DNA of 64,000 nt from Adiantum capillus-veneris (taxonomy: Eukaryota > Streptophyta > Polypodiopsida > Polypodiales > Pteridaceae). The stretch spans positions 172,734,740 through 172,798,739 of the forward strand of contig CM043944.1 of assembly GCA_014529385.2 (NCBI GenBank). Direction: 5' to 3'. Under the pieces are notes generated by a model. The model made no database searches. It saw only the letters and a program-made list of their open reading frames with translations, and was not told where the DNA came from. The translations under genes were made by a program, and so were the position numbers. Each line of letters opens with the position of its first letter. Position 1 is the first letter of the stretch. This document shows positions 11,601 to 27,608 of the stretch, piece after piece.

Positions 11601-14600
11601 ATGAGGACCCCAAAGGCCAAGGGAGCTGCTGCCAACAGAGCGTCACCTTCAACGTGCAAACAGAAAGGGAAGGCCAAGGAGGGAATGCCCATCCATGGGA
11701 GAAGCAACAACAAAGGTTCTTCCACCCCCGCCTCTCAACAAACAGATCTGGAGAACAAAAGCAGTCCCAACACAAGGGCTTCTGAAATCGACTCCGAACA
11801 GACTCCGAACAGACCTCACACCGTGTTGATGAGGATGAATCAAAATCTGCCAACAAATCAAGACGTGGTAAGCTATTCATTGGAATCAGGCTTGTGTTAA
11901 TTAGATGGTGTAAAATTTTGAATTTAAATGTTAGTGTAAAATTGGATACCTTGGAGCATCACATTTGTAATCCATATGCATATGAGAGAAAAATTAGAAA
12001 ATTGACTTGGACTATGCTAATTTTCCAGCTTGCTCTATAGTATTAAGTGTATTTTTCTAGGATATTCTAGAAAAGTGGTTGTGGAGCTTCAATGTTTGTG
12101 AATAGAAAGGTTTAGCTGAGACAATGTACATGATTCTATAGTTTCCCTGCTTTATGTTAGAGCTTTGTATATCATATGCTAAGGATTAAAACTGAAGTTA
12201 TTGCAGACTATTGTTGAAGTTTTGTGGAAATAGAGTATGGATAAATCATATTGTAAACACATTAGTTATTAGTTATTAAATGTACAGTAACAAATGTGGT
12301 ACTTTGGATTTGTTTCACAATAATTTCTGATTTGTTTGACATTTCATGTAAGAATAAAATGGAGGAGTACCCTCAAAAAACCAGGTTCTGTTATACAGTA
12401 GAGGACTTGCATGAGGAGTATGGCCTTAGTCTAGAAGGCAAACTCCCTAAGGACCTGACTGATGAGGACTTGCCATCCGAGCAGTGGTTATCTGTTTTCA
12501 AGTACAAGTTCCAAAAGAACAACAAAATTTATTAAAATCATTTGGAGCCACATCTGGTGGATGACTGCAGATTTCTATTCTCCAAAGTTTATCAGGGACC
12601 CCCTTCATGCGGTGAACTGACCACCAAATTTTCTAAGGGTTATGCATTTGAGAAATGTGATGCAGCGAGAAAAGACCCAACAGGGCATAGAATAGCATGG
12701 GCTCGGTTTGGGGAAGGAAGGTTGCATATGATATCATTTAGGATTGGCGGTCTTGACCGTAAAGTTGAGACATGGAGGAAGCAAAATGCTTCCTCCCCTG
12801 GAACTATCCCGCAGTCAGTTAAGAAGGGCCGCATGACTCAAAGTGGCAGCAACATCTGCACAGAACCAGAGCAAGGTGTCAGAGGGGCAGTGGCTGACTA
12901 CCTACCTGACTTAGAGGCATTGCTCCAAAGACTCCAAAAGCAGGTGTCATATCCAGGGTCATCAAAACTAACAGACCTGAAGGCCTCTATTCAACCAAAC
13001 AAGGACTAGCTACTGGTATATGAGGGTAAAGAGGGCGTGGCAAAAATTTTGATGGAGGATATTGATACCCTGGAGGTGCGCATCGGTGTGCTGCGGCAAC
13101 AAATACCTATCCCTGATGAAGAGATCAGAGAGGTGGAGGCTCAGTTGGGAGCAAGTCGGTGCTTGTTACGACGGCAAGGGGTTTCCAAAAATATCAAGAA
13201 GCTCCAAACTGAGGTTGAACAGCAGGAGGTATTGTATTTCTGGCTTATTGCATTGTGTACGACTGTTGAAAGTTTTTATTCTGCACAAGGTTTGGTGATT
13301 TGGCATGTTTCACTTCTTGACTGCTTTATTTGCTGACATTTTTATGGGTTTTAGTACTATCTTGGACTAGTTTGGTACTCTCTCTAACTGTTTTGGTACT
13401 TTTATTTAACACTAAGGGTAGTGCTGGAACTTTCCTTAGTACTTTATGCTGCTGCTTCATTTCATTTGGTACTCATTTGAACTACTTGGTACTATATTGG
13501 TACTTCCTTGTTTCTAATTTTTGAGTCTTACATTGTACTATTTGTTTTGTTTTGGATTCTATAATGGCACAATCCATGGTACTTTTGGTGCTTTTCTGAT
13601 CATTTGGTATTTTTCAATTCTATTTTGGGACTGCTATGGTACATGCTGCTTAGTGCTTTGGTATCTTCTTTAAATGTCTTGGTACTTTCCAGTTTTTTTT
13701 TGAAAGCGGTTTGCTTATTTTTGGACTGTTTTGGTACTTTTTAAACTGATTTGGGTATTTAATCGAACACTAACTGCTATGTTCGTACTTCCCTTGTAAC
13801 CTTTTGGTGCTTAGTTATTTTAATTGGTTCTCTCTTTGATCATTCTGGTATTGGCTTGAGAATTTTTGGTACTCATATAGTTTACAGATATTGTCTTGGG
13901 TGCTATGTGGCACAATCTTTGGTACTCTTATTACTTATTTTGGAACTTTCTAGTTACAATCTTATACTATAATGTTGAGTTTGACTTGGGTACTTTTCGT
14001 GCTTGATACTGCTTTGGTACTCTTGAAACATTTGGTACTTAAACCTATTTTGGTACTTTTGGTACTTCCCTTGTAACCTTTTGTGCTTCTTTATTTTATT
14101 TGGTTCTCTCTTTGACCATTTTGGTACTACCTTGAGAATTTTTGGTACTCATATAGTCTACAAATTTGCCTTGGGTGCTATGTGGCACAATCTTTGGTAC
14201 TCTGGGTGCTTATCTGTTCATTGGGTAGTCTGATTTCTTATTTTGGTACTTTCTAGTTACAGTCTTATACTGTAATGGTGAGTATGACTTGGGTACTTTT
14301 GGTGCTTGATACTGATTTGGTACTGTTGAAACATTTGGTACTTCAACCTCTTTTGGTACTTTCCTTGTAACCTTTTGTGTTTATTTATTTTATTTGGTTC
14401 TCTCTTTGACCATTTTGGCACTGCCGTGAGAATTTTGGTACTCATATAGTTTACAGATTTGCCTTGGGTGCTATGCGGCACAATCCTTGGTACTCTGGGT
14501 ATTTATCTGCTCTTTGGGTAGTCTGATTACTTATTTTGGTACTTTCTAGTTACTGTCTTATACTGTAATGTTGAGTATGACTTGGGTACTTTTGGTGCTT

Positions 14601-16164
14601 GAAACTGCTCTGGTACTGTCAAAACTTTTGGTACTTTAGGTACTTTTGGTATTTCTAGTACCTTGATACTACATTGGTATTTTCTTCTAATAATGTTTCC
14701 TTTGCTAATTGTTTGATTTGATACTGTCTTGGTTCTATTTTGTAACTGTTGCAATAATATTTTGGTACTGCATGTGTTATTCCTTGCTAGCAGTCAATTT
14801 TGGTGCCTGTTGGGTACTGTTTTGTTCTATTTTGGTACTCTTTCAATAATTTTTTGCTATTGCATGTGTTATTCCATGCATCTTGGTTGTTTTGGTAAGT
14901 AAATTATGAAAGCATTTTGTTTTGCAGAGAGAGTATGCCAGGCTCTACAATGAGTCCCTGGAAACCCAAGACCAGTACGAATTTGTAAGCAAGCTCTCTG
15001 CTGATGTGAAGAGAGGCATGACTCACACCTTGACTCCAAGGCCTCATGTTGTGGACCCTGAAAACACAATACATTTGTTTGGTTATTGTGTTGCCTGTGG
15101 GGAGGCTTTAGAGGCTTCTTACGTGGTTGGTACCTTCATGCTTCCTTGTAGGCATCAGTACCATCCACTGTGTTTTGCAGGTGTATTGAGAATGGAAGAT
15201 ACGCGCGTGAAGGAACTTTGCAACACTGCAATCCCTTCGGAGGCAAAGGCCTGGATTTCAGGGAGGTCATTATTGAAGAGTAAGTGGGGTGTTTGTGTTG
15301 GACACTACATGCTTATAATATCAGTTGAATTTATGATCTAATCTTCTCTTTCATCTTTGTGTATATGTAGGGAGAGGATCTTTCAGTGCGGACACCCATG
15401 ACAACACCAACATCCTTGTGGATCGGAAGGATCTTCCTGGATATGGCAAGTCAGATGCCAGTCACATGTTCCAGGAAGATCCTTATAAGTCAGTGCATGA
15501 AGTATTGCATGACATTGGTGCCAACACGATGGAAGGCAAAAAGGGTGAGCCTGCTCTAGACTCCAGTTTGGAGGAAGATAACACTAAAGCCGAAGCGCAG
15601 GAAAGCCAGCAAGGCCCTAATTCTAGCACAGTGGAAGGGAAAGGGTCTGAGGCTGGTGTGGGCTCTGGTATGGCAGAAGCTAAAATGAAAACTGAAGTGC
15701 AGGAGAAGGATAAACACGAAAGCGAACCGATTGAGGAAGTTGATGACATAGAGATAGAGCTAGGCAAGAAGAAAAACGCAAAAATTCAGGCTGATGAGGA
15801 GGTGGCAGTGGAAGTTCCCTCGGCGGCGGCCGAGTGTTTGGATGCAACTCCAAAGTATGTAGAGGAGAAGGAAGGCAGAAAGACGAGGCAACTGGCAAAG
15901 AGTGAGGTGGAACTTGCTGACAGTGCGAAGGAGGCGGAACCTGCCGAGGGTGCGAAGGAGGCTGTGAAAGAGTATGGCACGGAGGAGGCAACTTATTTTG
16001 TGGAGGAGACGAAAGCCACGGAGGAGGCCGAAGGTGCGGGGCAGGCGACAACCTTAGAAACAGGTTATAACATTGACTGTGCCACACTCCCCGAACTCTT
16101 CCTTATGAAATGTAAAAAGCGCCCTAAAGGTCGTGGTCTCAAGCTGCGAACCTCCAAGAATTAG
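11601..16164 (+). pseudogene. Four-exon gene: coiled coil, Cys-His finger, acidic tail
   Basis: Proposed exons are 11601-11867, 12353-13228, 14928-15279 and 15371-16164. The phases agree across all three GT-AG introns (GTAAGC, GTATTG and GTAAGT donors). Exon 1 is basic and low complexity. Exon 2 begins MEEYPQKTRFCYTVED and ends in a coiled coil (EIREVEAQLGASR region). Exon 3 has a RING-like finger, CVAC then LPCRHQYHPLCF, but the last CxxC pair is incomplete. Exon 4 is an acidic Ala/Glu-rich tail ending in a basic KCKKRPKGRG motif that could be a nuclear signal. Two in-frame stops (TAA 12533-12535, TAG 13007-13009) interrupt exon 2 without a frame change, so this copy is probably inactive. 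Intron 2 (13229-14927) is a TTTGGTACT minisatellite. The function is unknown; a ubiquitin-ligase-like role is only a guess from the finger. Confidence 0.6.
13240..14920 (+). repeat. TTTGGTACT-rich minisatellite filling intron 2
   Basis: Dozens of copies of TTTGGTACT or TTGGTACTTT spaced every 15-60 bp on the sense strand. Longer imperfect units of about 300 bp recur, sharing GTGCTATGTGGCACAATC and CTTGTAACCTTTTG. The same motif fills the sense strand of the phosphatase-gene intron and of the convergent minus-strand gene. Confidence 0.9.
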
Positions 16165-16759
16165 CTATTTAACAGCATTTTGTACTTGCTTCTGGCTTAT
16201 CATGAAATACGATCCCATTTTGCGTTTGTCAATGTTTGGTGTCATGTCAGTCAGATGTTAATGTGTCCGTTCCTTGTTATGTCATGTTGTCAACAAATAG
16301 TAACCTTTAATGGTGCTAAATGTCCACACTTTCTATTGCCAAAAGGCTGGGTGTTCCTTTACTCATTTTGCTTCGTGGTACTTCAGTGAGGGACAGGTGA
16401 TGGCTGAATGAAAAGCGATTGGATACATCAATGCCGCTAAACGTAAAGGCGAGCACTAAGCGCCTTGTCATTCTGGATGTGAATGGAGTTCTGTTGAAGG
16501 ATTGTCATGAAGAACGTGAAGATTTGTGGAAAATCCCATTTCCAGAGGGATGTAAGCCATGATGCGTGCAGGTCTCCGGGAACAAATACTGTGTGGTCAG
16601 ACGTGATTCGGAGGATTTCATCCTTAGCCTGAGGAGGGGATGCGACGTGATGCTTTGTTCCTGTAGCCAAAGACACAATCTGATGACCATACTGCATGCT
16701 TGCTTCCCTAAGTTGATGAAGATGCAAAGTCTCTTTTTAGGTATGAATCCCTTAACTTC

Positions 16760-17156
16760 CAAACTGGTTTGGCTGATTTTGGTACTGTATCTACCTTTGC
16801 TACTGATTTGTACATATTCTGGTACTGTTGGTTCTTTTTGTACTATTTGGTACTATCGTGTATAGGATTTGGTACTGTTGGTACAAATTGATACTGTCCA
16901 CACAATTTTGGTAATGTTAGCACAATTTGGTACTGTTTGCACAATTGGGTTCTATTTGTTTCTTTTGGTTCTGTTTGGTTATTTTTATTCATTTTGGTCC
17001 TTTGGTACATTTGGTACTTTTGGTACTGTTTGCACAACTTGATACTGTCCATACAACCTGGTACTATTGGCACAACTTACTTTGGTACTGTTATGTATAG
17101 AACTTGCTGTTTTTATTTTTTTGGTGATTTAAGTCCTTTGGTACTTTGGTACTGAG
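16760..17156 (+). repeat. TTTGGTACT minisatellite, left part of phosphatase intron
   Basis: Repeated GGTACTGTTTGCACAA and TTTGGTACTTTTGGTACTG motifs on the sense strand. The same 70-75 bp unit (TATGTACAGAACTTGCTG ... GATTTAAGTCCTTTGGTACT) resumes at 19827-20105, so the intervening 2.7 kb looks inserted. Confidence 0.85.
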
Positions 17157-19826
<2,670 letters not shown>

Positions 19827-20105
19827 CTGTTATGAACAAAACTTGCTATTTTTCAGACTATGGTGATTTAAGTCCTTTGTTACTTTGGTACTTTGGTACT
19901 GATATGTACAGAACTTGCTGTTTTTCTTTTTTTGGTAATTTAAGTCCTTTGGTACTTTGGTACTGTTATGTACAGAACTTGCTGTTTTTCAGACTTTGGT
20001 GATTAAGTCCTTTGGTACTTTTGGTACTTTGGTACTTTGGTGCTTTGGTGCTTTGGTGCTTTGGTACTGTTATGTACAGAACTTGTTGCTGTTTTTCAGA
20101 CTTTA
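19827..20105 (+). repeat. TTTGGTACT minisatellite, right part of phosphatase intron
   Basis: About four units of 70-75 bp containing TATGTACAGAACTTGCTG and runs of TTTGGTACT or TTTGGTGCT. This is the same unit as at 17088-17156. Confidence 0.9.
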
Positions 20106-21642
20106 GTACTCTAAACTGTATACCTGCTCTAACAACTTAGTTTACTTGACACATATATTTTTGACCAGTCCCATTGTGAAAAATGGGCTTCCTCTATGAA
20201 GGATGTGGCAGGCCTTTTGAGGCAGTTCGACGACAAGCCCATTTTCCTGAAGCTCCTGCGAACAATTTGGCGCAAGAATCCTCAATTTAATGAAGCCAGC
20301 ATGCTCCTTGTGGACGACACAAGATACAAATCATTGAAGAACGATTATGAGTCGTGTTGTTGCATTCGGATATATGAGCCAAAATATTACGATCCGAACA
20401 AGCCGAAGTATCTCATGGATGTCATTCTACCATGGATCACAGGATGGCTAGATGATAAGTTCCCCACCGCTTATAGCTGGCACACACCCCTATTGATGTA
20501 GAGGATGACATCTCCCTGTATGTTGCTGACTACTTTATATCTTTGGAAGGGTACTCGTACCGGTTTGACCCCCCTGATGTGTAAAAGATTCTATAAAAGA
20601 CTAGCATTTTTTTGTAATAAGAAATTATTGCTGGGCATGAACCTTCGTCTGCAAAAGTTGTACACATGCACTTAATTTTTCTGCACATGATCTTTTCTTG
20701 CCACTTCTTTGGTAATTTTTCTGTTGCTATTTGCATGTGAAGCCTGAATTAGCAGAAATGTCAAATAACCCACGAGCATTGATTACTCCTTTCCACTTTA
20801 ATTTCTGTCCCATTGATAACTAAACCCGTATTCTTTCACTTGCCTAAGATATTTTCAACCATATTAAAGTATCCTGCTATCAAACAAGGATTAGGCAGTG
20901 GCTATCAAATTTGGTACTACAAGAGAGCTAAAAACAAATTAGCAAGTACACACTACTGATCACAAGTAAGATTCTATTCAAGAGAATTACAACTGTTGCT
21001 GCCAGTGGCTAGACTTGTAGTTGGGGTTTACGCTGCATGGCTCCCCTCATGGTCACTCCCTTCTTCATATGGCATACTGTTGTAGATATTTTCATATATC
21101 TATGAGGATAGTTTAAAATGGTTATGCAGGCCCGATATGACCTCCATGGGGAACCGTATGGCTCTAACAAGATGGGAGTAGATCATGACCGGTGGTTTCT
21201 CATTCAATAGGGTATAAGTATCAACTTTTCCCTTAACCAGGGCATAGTACAAACCCTCAACCAAAATTCCACCCTTTACGATCTTGTTATGCCAAAGGTC
21301 CTTCAGTACTCTTGGTGCCTGGTACATGGTTTTGGTGCACTTTAGAAGGTAGAAGTCCTCTTTCTTCTCGGCTGCTTTCACTGCAAAGTTATCCCCAATG
21401 GACAATAATTGGCTCAGCACCTTAGGGTCTCCTTCATACATAGGCATGATTAAATCCACACTCACTTGGGAGGAAAGCAGATCATTGTAGTTATCCTCAT
21501 CATCCTCGTCCTCATCACTACCTACTTGTACAGACTCTGTCAATGGCTCAATGGATAGATATTTCCATTCTTCAGTGTGCTGTTTATTATTGCATCTCCT
21601 CCATTGCCCGTGCATACAAGGATCACAAAAGCAAGATAGCGT

Positions 21643-22668
21643 TCAAAAACTCACATCACATGGATTGTTTGTTGAGTAGCCGTCAACACAATGTAATGAG
21701 AAAGACCCTGCAATTGGTTTGCAGTCCCATAGTGGAGAACGCAACACATCATTCGATGAAACCAACCAGAAGACCCTTCTTGTGCTGGCACCCCCACCTT
21801 TCCTTGCTGTGTTAAACCTCGCGTTTAGAAAATTGACAACGTCAGCCGCACACTTCATGGGCCAGCCATTGGGCTTTAGCTCCTCATGCATCAAGGTTCT
21901 TTTGATAATAGCACCTGCACCATCATGCTCTCCTTTTCCATGTCCTGAAGCAGAGAAGTTGTGCATCATATGCAATCCTGTCAACTGATAATACCTGGCT
22001 ACAAAATAGTATGGTAGTCGTGCCTTGAACTGTGAAGCGGCACCATCTGACCAAACCCAATGATAACGAAAACACTGTCCTTGTTGTTTCATCCAACTGT
22101 CATGCAAGAGAAAACAATGTTGAACAAAGAGCGTGTCATGGAGCTTATCGTATGATATGTAAAAATGCAGAGTCTTCTCAATGGCTCCTACCGAATTTCT
22201 GATATAAGAGATGTGCACCAGTATTGTGACCTGTGTTGACCACCAATGCATGGACTGAATCTTATTCTGCACTTTAAAGCTGTAATTATCTGCAAAGTCA
22301 ACAACAGAAACCACAACGTCGCTTGGAAACTTTAGCAAGCAGTCTTTAAATTGTTGGGCCTGCCACCTACAAACAAAGTTGTGCTTCACAAAGCTTCTCA
22401 GATGATTTGAAAAAAGATGAATGAAAGTTGCACTTTTCATCCTTTCCACGACTAACTCCTTTCTCTTCTTCTCGTTTCCTTCAGCATTAACCTGTCCAAT
22501 ACCCACATCCTTAAATATCTTAACAATCACCTCCCTGCTATCTGCTGCAATCTTGTCTGGGCAGAATGACAACTTCCTTACACCACATCTAGGGCACTCT
22601 CCCAGCAAGCATCTCTGTGCATGATATTCATGATCCTTAGGGCGAGGGCACAATATGAAATCCAGCAA
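21643..22668 (-). pseudogene. Core exon of the DDE-like protein
   Basis: This is the longest uninterrupted segment of the gene, 341 codons. It contains the zinc-binding region, then the three acidic motifs DFADNYSF, SDGAASQFK and GEHDGAG in order, with about 100 and 45 residues between them. The invariant-looking HGKGEHDG segment is followed by KR, as expected for a helix bearing the last acidic residue. A TGA ends the frame, but the same frame stays open for 181 further codons, through LSCFCDPC to 21100, ending FPMEVISGLHNHFKLSS. The exon is convergent with the phosphatase gene; the two stop codons are about 520 bp apart. Confidence 0.7.
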
Positions 22669-22984
22669 GATACTTATGTGCTGAAAAACTGCCTGGTTTG
22701 CAGAACACTCACCTACTTCACACTGTGTACCACAAATGGAGCATGTACATGGATGTTCCTTTGCGTGATGCCCAAACTTATTCTAGCGCATTTGATTGAA
22801 AGCATCCCTGAAGTATACCATCTTGATATGGTAAATACAGCAGCAAGTATAGAGCTCCTTTAATTTTCGAACAAAGAATGGCTTGAGTGTCTCAAAGGAC
22901 CTAAGTGATAACTCCACCGTAGGATACGTGCTTTTGAATCTTCTGTAGAGCTCCACCTATATACAAAATTTGATCCACATTAGA

Positions 22985-23346
22985 GCTCATAATATTACTA
23001 TAAAATAGCAAAGCACCAAAGTAGTTTACAATACCAAAATTAACAATATAAACCACCAACTCATTCTAAAATACCAAATTTGGCAATGTATTGCCAGATT
23101 TCAGGCTATAGTACCAAATTAAGTGCAGAAAAGCACCAAACTGGATTCATAGTACCAAAGTGGGTAAATTTATGTACATTGCATAGAACCAGCCTGTATT
23201 CATAGGACCAAGCAGGGTCCATAGTACCAAATTATGTACATTGCATAGTACCAACCGAATCCATAGTACAAAACAGGGTCCCTACTACCAAATTTTGTAC
23301 ATTGCATGGTACAAACCTGAATTCAGAGTACCAAACAGGATCCCTA
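22985..23346 (-). repeat. Intronic minisatellite, left of copia insertion
   Basis: On the minus (sense) strand the motif TTTGGTACTA recurs within a unit of about 62 bp. On the plus strand the unit reads as variants of CAGGATCCCTAGTACCAAAT and TTGTACATTGCATGGTACC. The array continues directly at 28888 on the far side of the copia element. Confidence 0.9.
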
Positions 23347-23538
23347 TGAAGGAGTACGAGCGGAAGTGCAACGCGAGAGAGAGTGCGAGAAGAAGAGCAC
23401 GACGATATGGTGAACTCGCTCTACTGTAATGTGTAGAGCATAGTGAGTTCTTATTAGGTTTTTACAAAAGAACATGTGTACATACCTGGCGGCCCGCCCA
23501 CTTACCTGGGCGACCACATTGGGCTTTATACCCCAACA
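23347..23538 (-). repeat. 3' LTR of copia 1
   Basis: 192 bp, TGAAGGAG...CCCCAACA as read on the plus strand. It differs from the other LTR at three bases, all within its first 50 bp. The polypurine tract adjoins its inner side. Confidence 0.97.
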
Positions 23539-23552
23539 ACCTCCCACTTAAA
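23539..23552 (-). other. Polypurine tract of copia 1
   Basis: On the minus strand AAGTGGGAGGT lies directly upstream of the 3' LTR, the expected position and composition for plus-strand DNA priming. Confidence 0.85.
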
Positions 23553-23627
23553 GTCCAATGTGGTACTTTAAGTGTGAGAGAAGCTACTATACAAGCTAAT
23601 ATACAAGAGATGTAGAGAAGTGATGTA

Positions 23628-26600
23628 CTACCCTACACCTAACTGCTTGCGAAAATGCGCAAAGCTCTCTGAGGGAAGTCCTTTTGTAAGTAGATCAGCA
23701 GGATTTTTTGTGGTGTGAACTTTGACAAGCTGAAGTTGCTTATCCTCGAGCATTTCCCTGATGAAATGATACTTCACATCCACATGCTTTGTCTTTGAGT
23801 GATAAACTGGATTGCGAGCCAATTGTATAGCACTTTGACTATCACAATATAACACAGACATCTCTTCTTTGATTCCCAAATCTGTTACTAGTCGATTAAG
23901 CCAAATTGATTCTTTGCATGCCTCTGATGCTGCAACATATTCAGCCTCTGTAGTAGACTGAGTAACACAATCTTGTAATCTAGAACGCCATGATACTGCT
24001 CCACCAGCCAATGTAAAGACATACCCTGACGTAGACCTTCGGTTGTCTAAGTCACCTGCATAATCTGAGTCTGTAAAACCCTTTACACTTAGCTCCTGAC
24101 TCCCATAGCATATACGCATACTCTTTGTAGCTTTCAGGTATCTCAATATTCCTTTCACTGCCTCCCAATGTTTCTTGCCTGGGTTTGACATGTATCGACT
24201 TACTACTCCCACTGCAAATGCAATGTCTAGGCGAGTGGCAATCATTGCATACATCAAACTACCCACTGCAGACGCATATGGAATCTTATCCATTTCAGCC
24301 TGTTCTTCCTCAGACACAAGACAATCTTGTTTGCTAAGTTTCACATATGGTGGCAATGGAACACTCAGTGCCTTTCCCTTCTCCATATTGAAACGTTGCA
24401 AAACCTTGTCAATATACTCTGTTTGAGATAACCAAATCAACTTCTTTGAGCTGTCTCTCTCAATGCGCATACCAAGTATATGACTTGCCTCACCCATGTC
24501 TTTCATGTCAAACGATTTTGCCATCTTTGACTTCAAAGCTGAAATTTCTTCCAAGTGCTTGCCAGCAATCAACATGTCATCCACATACAAAATAAGGATC
24601 AGCCAACTACCATCCTTAGCCTTCTTTGTATATAGACAGTGATCGAACTCACTACGTTTGTAGCCTTGAGAAAGCATAAACTTGTGGAATTTATGGTACC
24701 ATGCCCTCGGTGATTGTTTTAAGCCATAAAGACTCTTTAACAACTGGCATACCCAATCTTCCTTTCCTTTCTCAACAAACCCTTCTGGCTGCTGCATGTA
24801 AATTTCCACATCTAAATCACCGTGCAAGAACGCTGTCTTGACATCCATTTGGTGCAACACCAAATCTAATATGGCAACCAATGCAAGAAAGCATCTCAAT
24901 GTAGTCATCTTGACCACCGGAGAGAAGACTTCATCAAAGTCAATGCCTTGTTCTTGCTTAAAGCCCTTGGCAACAAGCCTTGCTTTGTACTTTGGCTGAC
25001 TATCATGAGCGGTGATCTTATACCTGTAAACCCATTTACAAGGTAGAGCCTTTTTGCCCTTTGGTAATTTAAATAGCTTCCATGTCTTGTTTTTATGCAG
25101 AGCTGTCATCTCTGACTGCATGGCCAATTGCCAATTCCCGGAGTCCTTCATTTGCACTGCTTCCTTGTAACATGAAGGATCATTGCATTCAGTCAACATG
25201 ACATAGTTCATAGATGGAACAAACCTATCAGGAGGTCGCGTGACACGTCCAGATCTACGCACAATAGGTGGCTCAGGCTCAACCACAACCTGTGGTTCCA
25301 CTCTATCCTGTCCTTGCTCCTCTTGAGCCCTGACATTTTGTCTTGCACGTGCTGGTCCATCTTCTTGGAAGACAACTCTTCTAATCTCCTCAACCCTCTT
25401 AGGTTTAGAATGATATTTGGATTCATTAAAGTGAACATCATTGCTGCGGACAACCTTTCTGGATTCGGGATCCCAAAGTCTGTACCCCATCTCACCAGAA
25501 TTACCATAGCCTAGAAAGATGCACTTTCTACTCTTTGGCTCAAGTTTGTTCCTAAATTCCTTTGGAACGTGAGTATATGCCTCACAGCCAAAGACTCTGA
25601 GATGCTTGTATGAGGGCATTTTGCCTGACCATACCATCTTTGGCACTGAATCCTTCTGCAAAACCTTGCTAGGAGATCTATTTACAAGATGAACAGCTGT
25701 TGATACAGCTTCAGCCCAAAACCCATTTGGCAGTTGTGCATTAGACAACATACTTCTGACCTTCTCTTGTATGGTCCTATTCATCCTCTCAGCAACACCA
25801 TTTTGAGGAGGATTGTAAGGAGCAGTAAGTTCACGTTTTATACCTTTTGACTCACAAAAGTCCTGAAAGGCCTTTGAAACATACTCTCCACCATTGTCAG
25901 TGCGTAAGCATTTAAGCTTCTTGCCACTCTGATTCTCCACAAGTGTCACAAACGTTTTGAAAACACTAAACGCTTCATCCTTGTGCTTGAGAAAGTAAAC
26001 CCATACTTTCCTCGAGTAATCATCTATAAATGTCATAAAGTAAGAAGCTCCCCCTAGAGATAGGTTAGGCATAGGTCCACACAAATCACTATGAACAAGT
26101 GCCAACTGTGTATCTCTTCTACTGCTTCTATGCTTATGTGGCTGCTGTGTTTGCTTACCATATAGACAATGTTCACAGAATTCAAAATCATTAAATGAAA
26201 AGCCAGGCAAATAACCAGAACGAGACAAGATTTCCATTCCCTTCTTGGACATATGTCCTAACCGGCTATGCCACAAAGAAACGTTCGGCTGCTCGGTTAC
26301 ATTGATTACATTTTTAGAGACATTTGATACATAAATCATGTAAAGGCCTCCTGACTTTACTCCATGTGCTACTGTCATAGAACCCTTGGATATCTTCCAC
26401 ATGTTCTATCCAAAAGTGGTGACGTAGCCAGAATCATCAAGTAAACCTTTGCTAATCAAGCTCTTTGTAATTGCGGGAACATGTCTCACATTCTTCAGCG
26501 TGAAAGAAGATCCATTCTGAAACTTCAATTGAACATCTCCAACACCTAAGATCTAACATGTCTGCCCATTGACTAGCCGAACATGATCTTTAGTGGTCAC

Positions 26601-27608
26601 ATAAGAGGTAAACCACTCCTTGTTTGGAGACACATGAAGTGATGCCCCTGAGTCTATAATCCAGTCACTCAGTGCATTTCCATCAGATGCTGTAAGAAGA
26701 GCTGAGTCCATTGTATTCTTCAAGAAGTAGATGTCTCCTGACACTAGACTGTCATCCTCTGCAACAATGTTTGTCACATTTATTTCTTGAATCTTCACTG
26801 AGGACTTGTTCTTCTCACCATGGTCTTCAGCTTTCTCTTTGCCTTTTTCTGCTTTCCATTCTCTACAGTCTCTTTTCATGTGACCCTTCTTGCCACAATG
26901 GTAGCATTCTATGTCACTCTTTCCTTTAGCACTGCGGGACTTGCTACGAGACTGATTCCTCTTTCCACCTTTGTACTTTTCTTTGGTCCTTCCCCTGACA
27001 ACTAAGGCTGTTCCTTTGCCTTTGTCCATTGTCTTTCTATTGGTTTCTTCAGTAAGCAGACTTCCTTCTACACCTGCTATGTTCAAACCATCTGGAGGTG
27101 CAGAATTACTCAAAGCTGTGCGAAAAGTGTCCCAACTTTCCGGCAATGTGATCAACAGGAACATAGCTCTAACAGGTTCATCAAACTTGACAACTTGAGC
27201 TGACAACTGACTGTAGATGGTGTTGAATTCATTCAGATGAGTGGACATAGGTGTCCCTTCTTTCAGCTTCAAGTCAACAAGCTTCTTAAGCCAGTATACC
27301 TGTGAAGCTGCACTCTGCTTCTCATAAAGATCACTCAGCTTTAACCATGCTTGATAAGCCGACATCTAGTCTACTACATTGAAGTAAACGCTTTCTGCCA
27401 AAGTCAGCATAATGGTAGAAAGTGCCAATTCATCCATTTCGCTCCATTCATCCTCGTCCATATCTTCTGGTTTTATCTCCTTGAGCTTTATAGGTTTTAT
27501 CTGCTTCTTTTGTACCAACACGTGCCAAATCTGCTTTTTCCACAATGGGAAATTGGTTCCATCTAGCTTCTTGATATTGTAAAGAGCAGTGTCCTGTGAT
27601 CCAGCCAT
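23628..27608 (-). pseudogene. gag-pol polyprotein of copia 1
   Basis: One frame of about 1327 codons is interrupted by TAG at 27366-27368, 26553-26555 and 26406-26408. In order it has: a UBN2-type gag starting MAGSQDTALYNIKKLDG; a zinc knuckle CYHCGKKGHMKRDC (C-x2-C-x4-H-x4-C); protease with IIDSGAS; a pre-integrase finger (LWHSRLGHMSKKGM); integrase with HSDLCGP, RTDNGGEY and NGVAERMNR; RT with ILYVDDMLIAG; and RNase H with TEAEYVAASEA and DSQSAIQLA. All catalytic motifs are intact, so this is a nearly intact copy silenced by point mutations. Confidence 0.95.

Noticed and set aside
21643-22668. Assignment to KDZ, hAT or another named transposase superfamily
   Set aside because: The motif order did not match any family I could recall with confidence, so only a DDE-like call is made.
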